A stretch of DNA of 64,000 nt from Lederbergia panacisoli (GTDB lineage Bacteria; Bacillota; Bacilli; Bacillales; Bacillaceae_C). The notes beneath the pieces were generated by a model. It did not search any database. It worked only from the letters and a program-made list of their open reading frames with translations, and was not told where the DNA came from. The translations under genes and the position numbers were made by a program. The DNA is taken from assembly GCF_024626525.1 (NCBI RefSeq), contig NZ_JANJGU010000003.1, forward strand, positions 62,001-126,000. Reading direction: 5' to 3'. The stretch's first letter is position 1. Every line of letters begins with the position of its first letter. Shown here one piece after another: positions 1 through 7,687 of the stretch.

Positions 1-426
1 TATTTATTAACTGAGCTCAGTTCCGAAGTTGTCGTTCTAGATTACAATGCCGAAGAAGGCAGCTTTACAGAAAAGCAATATATTAAAGCGATTCCGGAAG
101 ATTTTACTGGAACAAATGATGCAAGTGCCATCCATATTTCTTCAGATGGTCGATTCGTTTACACAGGAAATCGTGGACATAATAGCATTACAGTGCTTAG
201 TGTCAATGCAGATAACGGGGAACTCTCAATCGTTGAACAAACACCTTCAGGCGGGGAGTGGCCACGGGATTTCGTATTAGATCCAAGTGAATCTTTCCTA
301 ATTGCTTCCAATCAACATACAGGAAATCTTGTGCTATTTGCAAGGGATCAAGAAACAGGAAAATTAACGAAGCTTGATTCAGAAGTTGAGGTTCCTGAAG
401 TGGTATGTGTGAAGTTTTTAAAATAA
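1..426 (+). CDS. Lactonase family protein (6-phosphogluconolactonase, YkgB-like), C-terminal part
   Basis: The reading frame is open from the first base of the window, so only the last 141 residues are present and the start lies outside. Repeated beta-propeller blades are visible (motifs such as ISSDGRFVYTGNRGHNSI and LDPSESFLIASNQHTGNL), each a strand pattern of the form SPDGRFLYVANRG/N found in the seven-bladed lactonase family (cycloisomerase 2 / Pgl). Known members hydrolyse 6-phosphogluconolactone in the oxidative pentose phosphate pathway, but the family also contains lactonases of unknown substrate. The product is predicted to be cytosolic. It ends in TAA immediately before a bidirectional terminator. 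Confidence 0.85.
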   Translation, partial: YLLTELSSEVVVLDYNAEEGSFTEKQYIKAIPEDFTGTNDASAIHISSDGRFVYTGNRGHNSITVLSVNADNGELSIVEQTPSGGEWPRDFVLDPSESFLIASNQHTGNLVLFARDQETGKLTKLDSEVEVPEVVCVKFLK

Positions 427-432
427 TAAAAA

Positions 433-462
433 AAGCATCGGTTTTCGGACCGATGTCTTTTT
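433..462. terminator. Bidirectional intrinsic terminator
   Basis: A 7-bp stem CATCGGT/ACCGATG (436-442 with 449-455) is flanked by A-tract and T-tract. It lies between the convergent lactonase gene and the sigma-factor operon, so it can serve both strands. Confidence 0.85.
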
Positions 463-464
463 TA

Positions 465-722
465 TTAGGCAGCGACTTTTGCTCTAGTTATTTTTACAAT
501 TAAAGATATAAGTAGGGAGACTACTGTATAGAAAACTGCCCACCCAAATAAAGCTTGCCATCCTACGTTTTGAACCATTGGTAATACGATGGTCAACACG
601 TTTAGACCAACAAAAATCATCAATGGAGCTGCATAATAATTTTTCAGCTTAACAGCACCAATTATTGAAAATGCGATTGCGATGATCGGCATTAGAATTG
701 CGTAAAATGGAATTTCCCACAT
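465..722 (-). CDS. Small three-helix membrane protein, last gene of the sigma operon
   Basis: The 85-residue product has three hydrophobic helices (about residues 5-25, 32-52 and 57-78) and a short basic C-terminus. An upstream in-frame ATG at 731 abuts the AAGGAG ribosome binding site with no spacing. The ATG at 722 is 9 nt from it and is the better start. It follows the YfjL-like gene by about 20 bp and is probably co-transcribed with the sigma factor. It may belong to a small Bacillus membrane family such as DUF2651, but I do not recognise it firmly. No function is assigned. Confidence 0.7.
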   Translation of the reverse strand: MWEIPFYAILMPIIAIAFSIIGAVKLKNYYAAPLMIFVGLNVLTIVLPMVQNVGWQALFGWAVFYTVVSLLISLIVKITRAKVAA

Positions 723-743
723 GTAAATCATCTCCTTAAAATA

Positions 744-1469
744 TTATTGATTATATTCTTTAATATCGCTTAGCTTAATGTTCGAATCTTTATCAAAGCC
801 AACTGAATATTTAACATATCCAAAATGATCTTTTGCACCTATTTGTTCATTATCAAATAAATTTCCATTGAAGCTGACTCCGCTATAAGAATAGTCAGCA
901 GAATTAAGCTCCTGTTGAATGTCTTGAACAGTTCTTAAAACATCTTCCTTACTCATATCCGTCACATCCACGATAAGATGAATATAAATCGGTTTTTCCA
1001 ACTTCAAGTCCTTGCTCCATGTTGTATCCGAACTATATGATCCTTGCAAAATTTCAATTTGCACACTCATTTCCACAACGCGCTTAACTTTATCTTTTAG
1101 AAGTTCCGTTAGCTCTGCCGACGCTTCTTTTCCCAATTTCTCCATAAGCGGCAGATCTAGATTATCGTAATAGATTCCGTCGTATGTTACTGTCGGCTTC
1201 CAAAAACCAGTGACGCTAAATTCATGCTCTTTTTGTTGCTCATCGCCAACTTTCCTTACATTATACGTATAACCGCTCACTTTAAAATTATAAAAACCAT
1301 TGGGGATAACAAATTCTTGTCCAGGATATGTTTCTTTTAAATAATGCTTTACTGACTTATTTGAAAAGTACTTCCAAGCTGGATTCCCATTAAATGCGTT
1401 GTAAAAAAATAAAATGGGGACGACTAGAATTATAAGAAGAATTAAATATATCCATTTCATTTTAGTCAT
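744..1469 (-). CDS. YfjL-like membrane-anchored protein
   Basis: The 241-residue product has an uncleaved-looking N-terminal helix (about residues 5-23) and a long extracytoplasmic domain rich in aromatic residues. The pattern resembles the YfjL-like family of Bacillus, which often sits beside ECF sigma/anti-sigma pairs. There is no lipobox Cys. The start overlaps the anti-sigma stop by 4 bp (ATGA), which indicates translational coupling. It is probably part of the regulon product or signal-sensing side of the sigma operon. The family assignment is by recall of the sequence pattern, not a search. Confidence 0.65.
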   Translation of the reverse strand: MTKMKWIYLILLIILVVPILFFYNAFNGNPAWKYFSNKSVKHYLKETYPGQEFVIPNGFYNFKVSGYTYNVRKVGDEQQKEHEFSVTGFWKPTVTYDGIYYDNLDLPLMEKLGKEASAELTELLKDKVKRVVEMSVQIEILQGSYSSDTTWSKDLKLEKPIYIHLIVDVTDMSKEDVLRTVQDIQQELNSADYSYSGVSFNGNLFDNEQIGAKDHFGYVKYSVGFDKDSNIKLSDIKEYNQ

Positions 1470-2008
1470 GTTGTTGGACCTCTTTCTCTAAGTTTTAAAA
1501 TGAGCAAGCCAATTATACTTCCGACTAAGGCAAAGATTAAATGTATAGCAGCAAGGAAAATAGAACCGATGATGGCATCGAATGTAATGGGGGCACCTGA
1601 TGCAATATCGATCAAGGACCAAATAAAATTCGGTAAAAATGCGATTACAGCAACAATTAAAAATCGTCGGTAAAATAAATACGTAATCAACCCTAGAATC
1701 GGATATGTTAATATGAACCCAAAACTTTCATGCAACAACGATGTTTTAATCGCAAAAATAAACGAAATCGCTATAAAAATAATTTGATATATAGATAGCT
1801 TTAAGTTTATTTTCTTAATCATATTTTCCGAATCGATCGTAGAATGTATGTTTTCCTTTTCAATCGGTTCTTTTGAGAGAAGTGCGAGTTCACGGCAGCT
1901 CTCACAGTGTTCTAAATGTGCCTCTACCCATTCAGTCGTCTCGTCTTGAAGCAATCCTTCGTTATAAAGGGGCAGAAGATCTTCTACAATCACGCAATCT
2001 TTATTCAT
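1466..2008 (-). CDS. Zinc-finger anti-sigma factor with membrane helices
   Basis: The N-terminal cytosolic part carries the ZAS motif H-x3-C-x2-C (His31, Cys35, Cys38), the hallmark of zinc-binding anti-sigma factors. A linker and about four hydrophobic helices (roughly residues 70-175) follow. Known relatives hold their ECF sigma factor inactive at the membrane until a signal arrives. The gene overlaps the sigma gene by 8 bp and the YfjL-like gene by 4 bp. It most likely controls the adjacent sigma factor. The signal is not deducible. Confidence 0.88.
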   Translation of the reverse strand: MNKDCVIVEDLLPLYNEGLLQDETTEWVEAHLEHCESCRELALLSKEPIEKENIHSTIDSENMIKKINLKLSIYQIIFIAISFIFAIKTSLLHESFGFILTYPILGLITYLFYRRFLIVAVIAFLPNFIWSLIDIASGAPITFDAIIGSIFLAAIHLIFALVGSIIGLLILKLRERGPTT

Positions 2009-2498
2009 GGTTCAACCCCATTTCTTTTTGAAGTCGCAGTTTTGCTCGATGAAATGTGACTCGAACATAATTCTCACTTTTATTGATGAGCTCGCCAATT
2101 TCTTTAAAAGACAATTCACCATATAGGCGCAGCGTTACGATTTCTTGCTGGATTTCATCCAAGCTGTTTATCTTTTGTAATAGATTAAAATGGCCTTCCT
2201 TCGTTATATATACATCCTCAGGGGTACTGGGAAGTTCAGGGACATCATGAGTGAGCTTATCATGAAGGCCAGTCGTATATTTTTTTGATCGAAAATGTTT
2301 TCTTAATACATTTTTAGCGATGGAAAATATCCACGTTTGCAGAGTAGATTTTCCTGAGAAAGAATGAATTCCTTTAATTGCTTCATAAAAAACATCATGC
2401 GTTAAATCTTCTGCAGCAGATTTGTCTGAAGTTTTTATATAGAAAAAAGCATAAATTTTTGGCTGAATCTCTGTATATAGCCTTTCAAGCTCGTTCAT
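2001..2498 (-). CDS. ECF-type RNA polymerase sigma factor
   Basis: The 165-residue product has sigma-70 region 2 (about residues 5-75, with AAEDLTHDVFYEA and TWIFSIAKNVLRKHFR) and region 4 (about 105-155, with LRLYGELSFKEIGELI and VRVTFHRAKLRLQ), joined by a short linker. This is the two-domain layout of ECF sigma factors. The ribosome binding site is G-rich (GGGGGGAGGG) 6-8 nt before the ATG. The downstream overlapping gene is a zinc anti-sigma factor. An 80-bp near-copy of its first codons and leader occurs at 8859-8938 (see that entry). Confidence 0.93.
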   Translation of the reverse strand: MNELERLYTEIQPKIYAFFYIKTSDKSAAEDLTHDVFYEAIKGIHSFSGKSTLQTWIFSIAKNVLRKHFRSKKYTTGLHDKLTHDVPELPSTPEDVYITKEGHFNLLQKINSLDEIQQEIVTLRLYGELSFKEIGELINKSENYVRVTFHRAKLRLQKEMGLNHE

Positions 2499-2531
2499 GT
2501 TGCCCTCCCCCCTAAGCTCTTCATTACATTA

Positions 2532-2557
2532 GTACCATGAAAATACGTTTCGTTACA
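2532..2557 (-). promoter_or_regulatory. Possible autoregulated ECF promoter of the sigma operon
   Basis: On the minus strand a TGTAAC box (2552-2557) precedes a GTAC-containing -10-like element (around 2532-2535) by about 16 nt. The AAC core at -35 is typical of ECF-dependent promoters. Autoregulation is an inference from the box and from the habits of the family. Confidence 0.4.
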
Positions 2558-2939
2558 AAAAATATAAGATACCCTTAAATATTTTTGAGTTTACATCATT
2601 TGGTGATAACATTATTTCCCACTTTGAAAAAGTATGAGGTTGTAAACGTTGATTTAACAGTGTCTTTCATCTAGTGAGATCTTGGTGTCTCTCTATATAT
2701 GTTTCGTCATTAATGAATTTTTTGCAATAACCTTTGTGTAGTTTATTAATGGATTTGAAAAATCAATAAAGTGATCTTGTAAAAAAATCTTGTGTACACA
2801 AAGCCGGAGTAAAGGGGAATTTGGGATTGGAGCCAGATCACTAAGAACAAGAAACCATTCATAAGTTTCGTCAGGGTTTCACCTTGCTTGTCATGAGGCA
2901 TAAACCGTTTTTGGACAATTAAAAGTTATGCAAATAGTC
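2558..2939. other. Gene-free stretch, nothing recognised
   Basis: This AT-rich region lies between the divergent sigma operon and the sugar cluster. I see no ORF with a ribosome binding site, no RNA gene and no clear palindrome in it. Confidence 0.5.
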
Positions 2940-2987
2940 TTGAAATTACATTTTTGTATGATAGCATGTATAGTAATCGATTACTAT
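2940..2987 (+). promoter_or_regulatory. Promoter with overlapping LacI-type operator (site 1) of the sugar cluster
   Basis: A TTGAAA -35 (2940-2945) is followed after 16 nt by a weak TAGCAT -10 (2962-2967). A perfect 18-bp palindrome ATAGTAATCGATTACTAT (2970-2987) with a central CG covers the expected start of transcription. A central CG with an A/T-rich dyad is usual for LacI-family operators, and a LacI regulator is encoded at the end of this cluster. The promoter is weaker evidence than the palindrome. Confidence 0.55.
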
Positions 2988-3057
2988 TGAATAACATTAG
3001 AATTGCTATTCTTACTCTAAGAAAAGTGCATGTACCAGTTAAAAGGTTATGGAAAAA

Positions 3058-3071
3058 AGTAATCGATTACT
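3058..3071 (+). promoter_or_regulatory. LacI-type operator, site 2
   Basis: AGTAATCGATTACT repeats the 14-bp core of the palindrome at 2970-2987, with centres 86 bp apart (about eight helical turns). Two spaced copies upstream of one gene suggest looping repression. The likely ligand-responsive partner is the LacI protein at 7688-8737 (inference). Confidence 0.65.
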
Positions 3072-3146
3072 ATATTAAATCTACAAAATGATTACTAAGT
3101 TTTCTTAAACAAGAAACCCAAAATTTTACCGAAAGGAGTTTTAAAA

Positions 3147-3878
3147 ATGGAGGTAAAAGTTTTAAAAAATAAGGAGGAATTAGGAAAAGCTGCAGCTGAA
3201 AAAGCCGCGGAAATCCTAAAAGAGCGAATCGCAAAAAACGGAAAAGCTAGATTGGTATTATCTACAGGGGCATCCCAGTTTGAGACGTTAAAAGAACTTG
3301 TTGCTTCCAATGTCGACTGGAGTAAGGTGGAGATGTTTCATTTGGATGAATACATAGACCTTCCCGCCGACCATCCGGCAAGCTTTCGAAACTATTTAAA
3401 AAGTAGATTTGTAGAGAGGGTGAATATTGAGAAGGTCCATTACGTGGATGGGCAAGGGGATATACAAAATAATATTAAACTATTATCGGAAGAAATAAAA
3501 AAGGAACCGATTGATATAGGGTTAATTGGAATTGGTGAAAACGCACATATCGCATTTAATGATCCACCAGCCGACTTTGATACGGAAGAACCTTATATTA
3601 TTGTCAATCTTGATGAGCAATGCAGACAACAGCAGGTGAATGAAGGATGGTTTCCTTCTATTGAGGATGTTCCGAAAAAGGCGATAACGATGTCGGTTCA
3701 TCAAATTTTGCAATGTGACGTAATCATCTCAAGCGTCCCCGGCAGTAGAAAGGCTAATGCGATAAAATCGACCATCGATTATGAGGAAACGGAGCGTATC
3801 CCCGCTACAAAGCTGAAAGGCCACTCTGATTGGACACTTTTCTTAGATAGTGGATCATCCTCTTTATTGGATATGTAA
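3147..3878 (+). CDS. Glucosamine-6-phosphate deaminase-like sugar-phosphate isomerase
   Basis: The 243-residue product has the NagB/6-phosphogluconolactonase fold: phosphate loop LSTGAS (about 38-43), the HLDEY motif (Asp67, Glu68) and HIAFNDP with the ring-opening His134. Canonical NagB enzymes convert glucosamine-6-P to fructose-6-P and ammonia. This copy has ENAH where Gram-negative NagB has NDGH, and it diverges from the second, canonical nagB at 53500, so its substrate may be a different amino-sugar phosphate. A GGAG-type site precedes the ATG. It is first in the cluster behind two LacI-type operators, followed by a 0.9-kb gene-free gap. Confidence 0.8.
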   Translation: MEVKVLKNKEELGKAAAEKAAEILKERIAKNGKARLVLSTGASQFETLKELVASNVDWSKVEMFHLDEYIDLPADHPASFRNYLKSRFVERVNIEKVHYVDGQGDIQNNIKLLSEEIKKEPIDIGLIGIGENAHIAFNDPPADFDTEEPYIIVNLDEQCRQQQVNEGWFPSIEDVPKKAITMSVHQILQCDVIISSVPGSRKANAIKSTIDYEETERIPATKLKGHSDWTLFLDSGSSSLLDM

Positions 3879-4095
3879 GAGAAAATGCAATGACAGACAG
3901 TAGCCCAAAAAGTCAATAATAGACCCTCGGAATTTCGAGTGGTAAATTTGCTGAATTTCCAAAGTATTACCGGAAATTGAGGATTTGGTATTCACCTTCA
4001 AAACTTTTTCAAAAAAAGCATGCCAAAGAAGCGTCACATATTTATTTTTAAAAAGGTTGTTTTGTAAACATTGTTGCTTACCAAGATGGTGGCTG

Positions 4096-4222
4096 GTTGA
4101 TTTCCGCTACAGTTGCTCGCTTTCCGCGGGGCGGGCGGTGAGCCTCCTCGGCGTAAACGCCTGCGGGGTCTCACCTGTCCCGCAGATCCCGCAGGAGTCT
4201 CGCACTTACGCTACAATCAACC
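4096..4222 (-). repeat. Dispersed Bacillus-type palindromic repeat, family 1, copy A
   Basis: This 127-bp GC-rich element has ends GTTGAT.../...ATCAAC and internal GAGCCTCCTCGG and GGGGTCTCACCTGTC blocks. It is the reverse orientation of copy B at 4484-4612. Short ORFs across it are artefacts. Such imperfectly palindromic intergenic elements are widespread in Bacillus. Their function is unknown. Confidence 0.75.
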
Positions 4223-4483
4223 TTCAATGGATTTTGTTTTAAAAGCAACAAACCCTCGGATAAGATCCTTTAAAAAGATTTGGCCATTGGTTTTGATAAT
4301 CTTTATGTGGAATAATGGCAGGCTTCAACTGTAACACCTCAATCGCAGTTAGTAAGGAATTAAATCCCTTCACCGGCGATTATTGGGGCGCTTTTAAAAA
4401 GTCAAGTGTTTTCGACAAAATCAAGAACAAAATTTCACTGTATATAAAACAAACATAAGCACATGGGCAAAAAAATATCTTAG
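4223..4483. other. Gene-free spacer between two inverted repeats
   Basis: No ORF with a ribosome binding site is present. In the matching sugar clusters of other bacteria this position often holds ABC permease genes, but no coding remnant could be recognised here. Confidence 0.4.
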
Positions 4484-4612
4484 TTGATTGAAGTGGAAGG
4501 CGGCGACTCCTAGGGGATCAGCGTGACAGGTGAGACCCCGCAGGGCGCGAAGCGACCGAGGAGGCTCACCGCACGCCCCCCGGAAAGCGTCCGCCTGGAA
4601 CGGAAATCAACG
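4484..4612 (+). repeat. Dispersed Bacillus-type palindromic repeat, family 1, copy B
   Basis: This copy holds GCGTGACAGGTGAGACCCCG and CGAGGAGGCTCACCGC blocks matching the reverse complement of copy A. It starts TTGATTG and ends AAATCAAC. The two copies form a 0.5-kb inverted pair. Confidence 0.75.
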
Positions 4613-4687
4613 GTGGCTAGCTCTCACGTTGTATGCAGGTTATTAGCTTGTACAGTATAGAACGGGTAACTTTACCAATAAAAAGGG

Positions 4688-4718
4688 AAATTTCCTCCTA
4701 TTAAATAGGAGGGGAAAT
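4688..4718 (+). other. Strong hairpin upstream of the Gfo/Idh gene
   Basis: TTTCCTCCTAT and ATAGGAGGGGAAA can pair around a 2-3 nt loop. It is followed by an A-run, not a T-run, so it is not a plain terminator on the plus strand. The left arm contains an anti-Shine-Dalgarno-like CCTCC. The role is unknown. Confidence 0.45.
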
Positions 4719-4796
4719 AAAAAAACGGTACTAGAAAACCTTGTACCATCTAACTCCGCGAATGCCGAGAGTCTATAATATACGAAGGAGGCAAAT

Positions 4797-6095
4797 ATGA
4801 TTAAAAATTATTGTATTGTTGGAACAGGATCAAGGGCAATTGAAATGTTTGCCAAAGTAATTATTCATGAATATAAGGATGTCGCCCGACTAACGGCTCT
4901 GTGTGATAGTAATTCAGGCAGGTTGGAGTGGGCAAACAATCTGCTTGGCGGAGATATTCCATGCTATACCGACTTTGAACAAATGCTGGACAGTGTCGCT
5001 TGCGATGTCGTGATTGTTGTATCGAGAGATGATACACATGACAAATATATTATAAGAGCGATGGAGCGCGGTAAGGACGTTATTACAGAAAAACCGATGA
5101 CGATCAATGATGCTAAATGCCGCTCAATTTTAAGAGCGGAAAAGGAGACAGGGCGTAATATTAAAGTTACTTTCAATAGCCGCTATGCCCCTTTCAAGGC
5201 GAAAATTAAGGAACTTCTATTAGATGGAATCGTCGGTGATATTCATTCTGTTGAGTTTAAATGGCATTTGGATACTGTACATGGAGCCGATTATTTCCGG
5301 CGTTGGCATCGGGAGAAGGAAAAATCAGGCGGGTTGCTAGTTCATAAAGCGACTCACCATTTTGACTTGATTAATTGGTGGTTGGATTTGGAGCCGGTCC
5401 AAGTAGCAGCAATGGGATCAAGGCAATTTTATGTTCCTAATCGCATGCCTGGTCATGGAGAAAGGTGCCTTGATTGTTCTGTGAAATCAAAGTGTGAATT
5501 TTATTTCGATGTTACCTCAGATGAAATGTTGAGAGAAATGTATTTTAATAATGAAAAATTCGATGGGTATATTCGCGATCAATGTGTCTTTTCAGAAGAA
5601 ATAGATATTGAAGACACGATGTCTGTGATTGTGCGTTATCCAAAAGAAATTCAGTTAACGTATGCTTTAACTGCTGCAACGCCATTCGAGGGTTGGCAGG
5701 TGGCCTTTAATGGGAGTAAAGGTAGATTGGAGGCGGTAGAACCAGAAGCGTTTATCTCGGAGGAAGAACAAACTGATTTTAGTACTAGGGCCAATATTCG
5801 GCGCCGAATCGACTGGCATACAGCTGAAACAGGCGATGACAAACCATTAGATTCCTATCAAATCCGCTTTTATCCACTATTCGGAGGCGTGGAAACGTAC
5901 ACTGTCCCTTATGACGGGGGAGGCCATGGCGGAGGAGATGAGCGGTTAAGAGATCATTTGTTTCGAGGGATTAACTCAGATAAATTGGGACAAATGGCGG
6001 GAGCAAGGGCAGGTGCAATGTCTCTTTTAATCGGTACAGCCGCAAATAAATCAATCGAAGAAAATAAGTTTGTTGCTATTGCAGATCTGCTCTAA
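4797..6095 (+). CDS. Gfo/Idh/MocA-family NAD(P)-dependent oxidoreductase with a cysteine cluster
   Basis: The 432-residue product has an N-terminal Rossmann fold (nucleotide loop GTGSRA at residues 9-14) and the family EKP motif with Lys99. A C-terminal dehydrogenase domain with GGLLVHKATHHFD follows (about 178-190). Members oxidise or reduce sugar or cyclitol hydroxyls. An unusual insert has CLDCSVKSKC (Cys224, Cys227, Cys233), which looks like a metal site. An AAGGAGG site lies 5-6 nt before the ATG. It lies between a deaminase-like gene and a sugar-binding lipoprotein, so an amino-sugar or sugar derivative is the likely substrate (inference). Confidence 0.85.
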   Translation: MIKNYCIVGTGSRAIEMFAKVIIHEYKDVARLTALCDSNSGRLEWANNLLGGDIPCYTDFEQMLDSVACDVVIVVSRDDTHDKYIIRAMERGKDVITEKPMTINDAKCRSILRAEKETGRNIKVTFNSRYAPFKAKIKELLLDGIVGDIHSVEFKWHLDTVHGADYFRRWHREKEKSGGLLVHKATHHFDLINWWLDLEPVQVAAMGSRQFYVPNRMPGHGERCLDCSVKSKCEFYFDVTSDEMLREMYFNNEKFDGYIRDQCVFSEEIDIEDTMSVIVRYPKEIQLTYALTAATPFEGWQVAFNGSKGRLEAVEPEAFISEEEQTDFSTRANIRRRIDWHTAETGDDKPLDSYQIRFYPLFGGVETYTVPYDGGGHGGGDERLRDHLFRGINSDKLGQMAGARAGAMSLLIGTAANKSIEENKFVAIADLL

Positions 6096-6240
6096 AAAAA
6101 ATTAAGTTTTTATTAAAAGTAAATGCCTAACGTATTCGAACTTACTTTTAAGAAAAGACATAAAAACAATTCAACTTTTTGGACTTTTAAAAAATGCGGC
6201 AAAGTTCTATTCAAGTCTACTAATAATGGAGGTATTGCAA

Positions 6241-7542
6241 ATGTTTAGAAAAACATTATTTATGATTGTGACAGCAGTACTTTTTCTTGGCGTCTTAGTT
6301 GGATGCAGCAATAGCAATAAGCCTAGTAATGTGGATAAAAATGATGATGAAATTATAGAGTTAACTTTTAACTGGTGGGGTGAGCAGATTCGCCACGAGC
6401 GCACTCAAAAAGTGATTGAATTATTTGAAGAACAAAATCCAAATATTAAGATAAAGTCTGAAATTAGTGGTTGGGATGGTTATTGGGAAAAGCTAGCGAC
6501 TAGAGCGGCCGGGAAAAGTCTACCAGACCTTATTCAGATGAGTTATGCATATCTAGCGGAATATGCAGAGCGTAATCTTTTAACGGATCTGACACCATAT
6601 GTCGAAAATGGGACGATTCATTTTGATGACGTCGACCCACTGTATACGGATCCAGGGAAAATTGGGGATCAACTTTACGCCGTTAACTTGGGCGCAAATG
6701 CATTTGCGATTGTCTATGACCCTGCATTGTTTGATGAAGCGGGTATACCTGAGCTTGAGCCTGGCTATACGTATGAAGATTTAAGAGATATATCAAGAAA
6801 GATGCAAAATCATTTTGGTGATGGCTTTTATGGCATGAAAACTTTTAGTCATATAGATGCTTTTAAGCATTATTTACGGCAGCATGATCTATGGCTATTT
6901 AACGAAGAAAACGATGGATTGGGATATGACGATGATAGTATACTTACTGAGTTTTTCCAATATTGGCTTGATAATATAAAAGATGGACTCTCTACTAATC
7001 CCGATGCAGATAGTGCCGTGCAAGGGGTCGAGGATGAATTAATTGTCCATAAGAAAACGGCTTTGATGGGAACAAATAGCAATGCCTTAATTTCATTAAT
7101 GGGGGCAGCTGAAAGGCCGCTTAAGCTAATGATTTATCCGACATACCCTGGAGCAGTGGATGGACATTTCATTACTCCATCTCAATATGTAGCTGTTACA
7201 GCGCATTCAAAACATCCGGAGGAAGCGGCAAAATTTATTGATTTCCTTACAAATAATCTTGAGGCAAATGAAATATTAGCTGCAGAACGGGGAGTTCCAA
7301 TTTCTTCGAAAGTGCGTGAACATTTACTTCCGAGTTTGGATGAAGCAACAAAGGAAACGTTTAACTATCTTGAATTGGTGCAGCAATACTCTCGTCCTGT
7401 TAACATTGTTGCACCACCGGGTGAGGGGGAAATACGTGAATTATTTGATAGGATGTCACAGGCCGTAGCATTTGGTGAGTTGACACCTGAGGAGGCAGCA
7501 AATAATTTCGGAAAAGAAGCAAGGGCTGTTTTAGGGAAATAA
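6241..7542 (+). CDS. Extracellular sugar-binding lipoprotein (ABC-type solute-binding protein, family 1)
   Basis: The signal peptide has lipobox LVGC, with Cys22 as the lipid site, followed by a Ser/Asn-rich linker and a family-1 solute-binding domain of about 400 residues (NWWGEQIRHERTQKVIELF, GVPISSKVREHLLPSL). The in-frame ATG at 6226 lies inside the GGAGG site, so the start is 6241. Known relatives deliver oligosaccharides or sugars to MalFG-type permeases. No permease or ATPase gene occurs anywhere in this cluster, which is odd. It must rely on permeases elsewhere or act as a sensor or scavenger. Confidence 0.88.
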   Translation: MFRKTLFMIVTAVLFLGVLVGCSNSNKPSNVDKNDDEIIELTFNWWGEQIRHERTQKVIELFEEQNPNIKIKSEISGWDGYWEKLATRAAGKSLPDLIQMSYAYLAEYAERNLLTDLTPYVENGTIHFDDVDPLYTDPGKIGDQLYAVNLGANAFAIVYDPALFDEAGIPELEPGYTYEDLRDISRKMQNHFGDGFYGMKTFSHIDAFKHYLRQHDLWLFNEENDGLGYDDDSILTEFFQYWLDNIKDGLSTNPDADSAVQGVEDELIVHKKTALMGTNSNALISLMGAAERPLKLMIYPTYPGAVDGHFITPSQYVAVTAHSKHPEEAAKFIDFLTNNLEANEILAAERGVPISSKVREHLLPSLDEATKETFNYLELVQQYSRPVNIVAPPGEGEIRELFDRMSQAVAFGELTPEEAANNFGKEARAVLGK

Positions 7543-7568
7543 TTGTCCCTCAATGTAAATGTGGATTT

Positions 7569-7606
7569 GCCCATTAGGAAAATATTGTACCTAATGGGCT
7601 GTTTTT
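7569..7606 (+). terminator. Intrinsic terminator after the sugar-binding protein
   Basis: A perfect 10-bp stem GCCCATTAGG/CCTAATGGGC is followed by TGTTTTTATTT. It separates the lipoprotein gene from the LacI gene. Confidence 0.88.
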
Positions 7607-7687
7607 ATTTCCGGCCAAATCCTTGAGAATTGGGGCGTAACTTCTGATATATTTGAATACATAGATATAAAAAAGGTGAGAGTGTGC

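Noticed and set aside
3985-4334. Two overlapping 73-85 aa ORFs
   Set aside because: They lie across the dispersed repeat copy A, lack ribosome binding sites and have no family-like composition.
4774-4779. TATAAT as a promoter for the Gfo/Idh gene at 4797
   Set aside because: No usable -35 at 16-18 nt, and transcription would start within or after the ribosome binding site.
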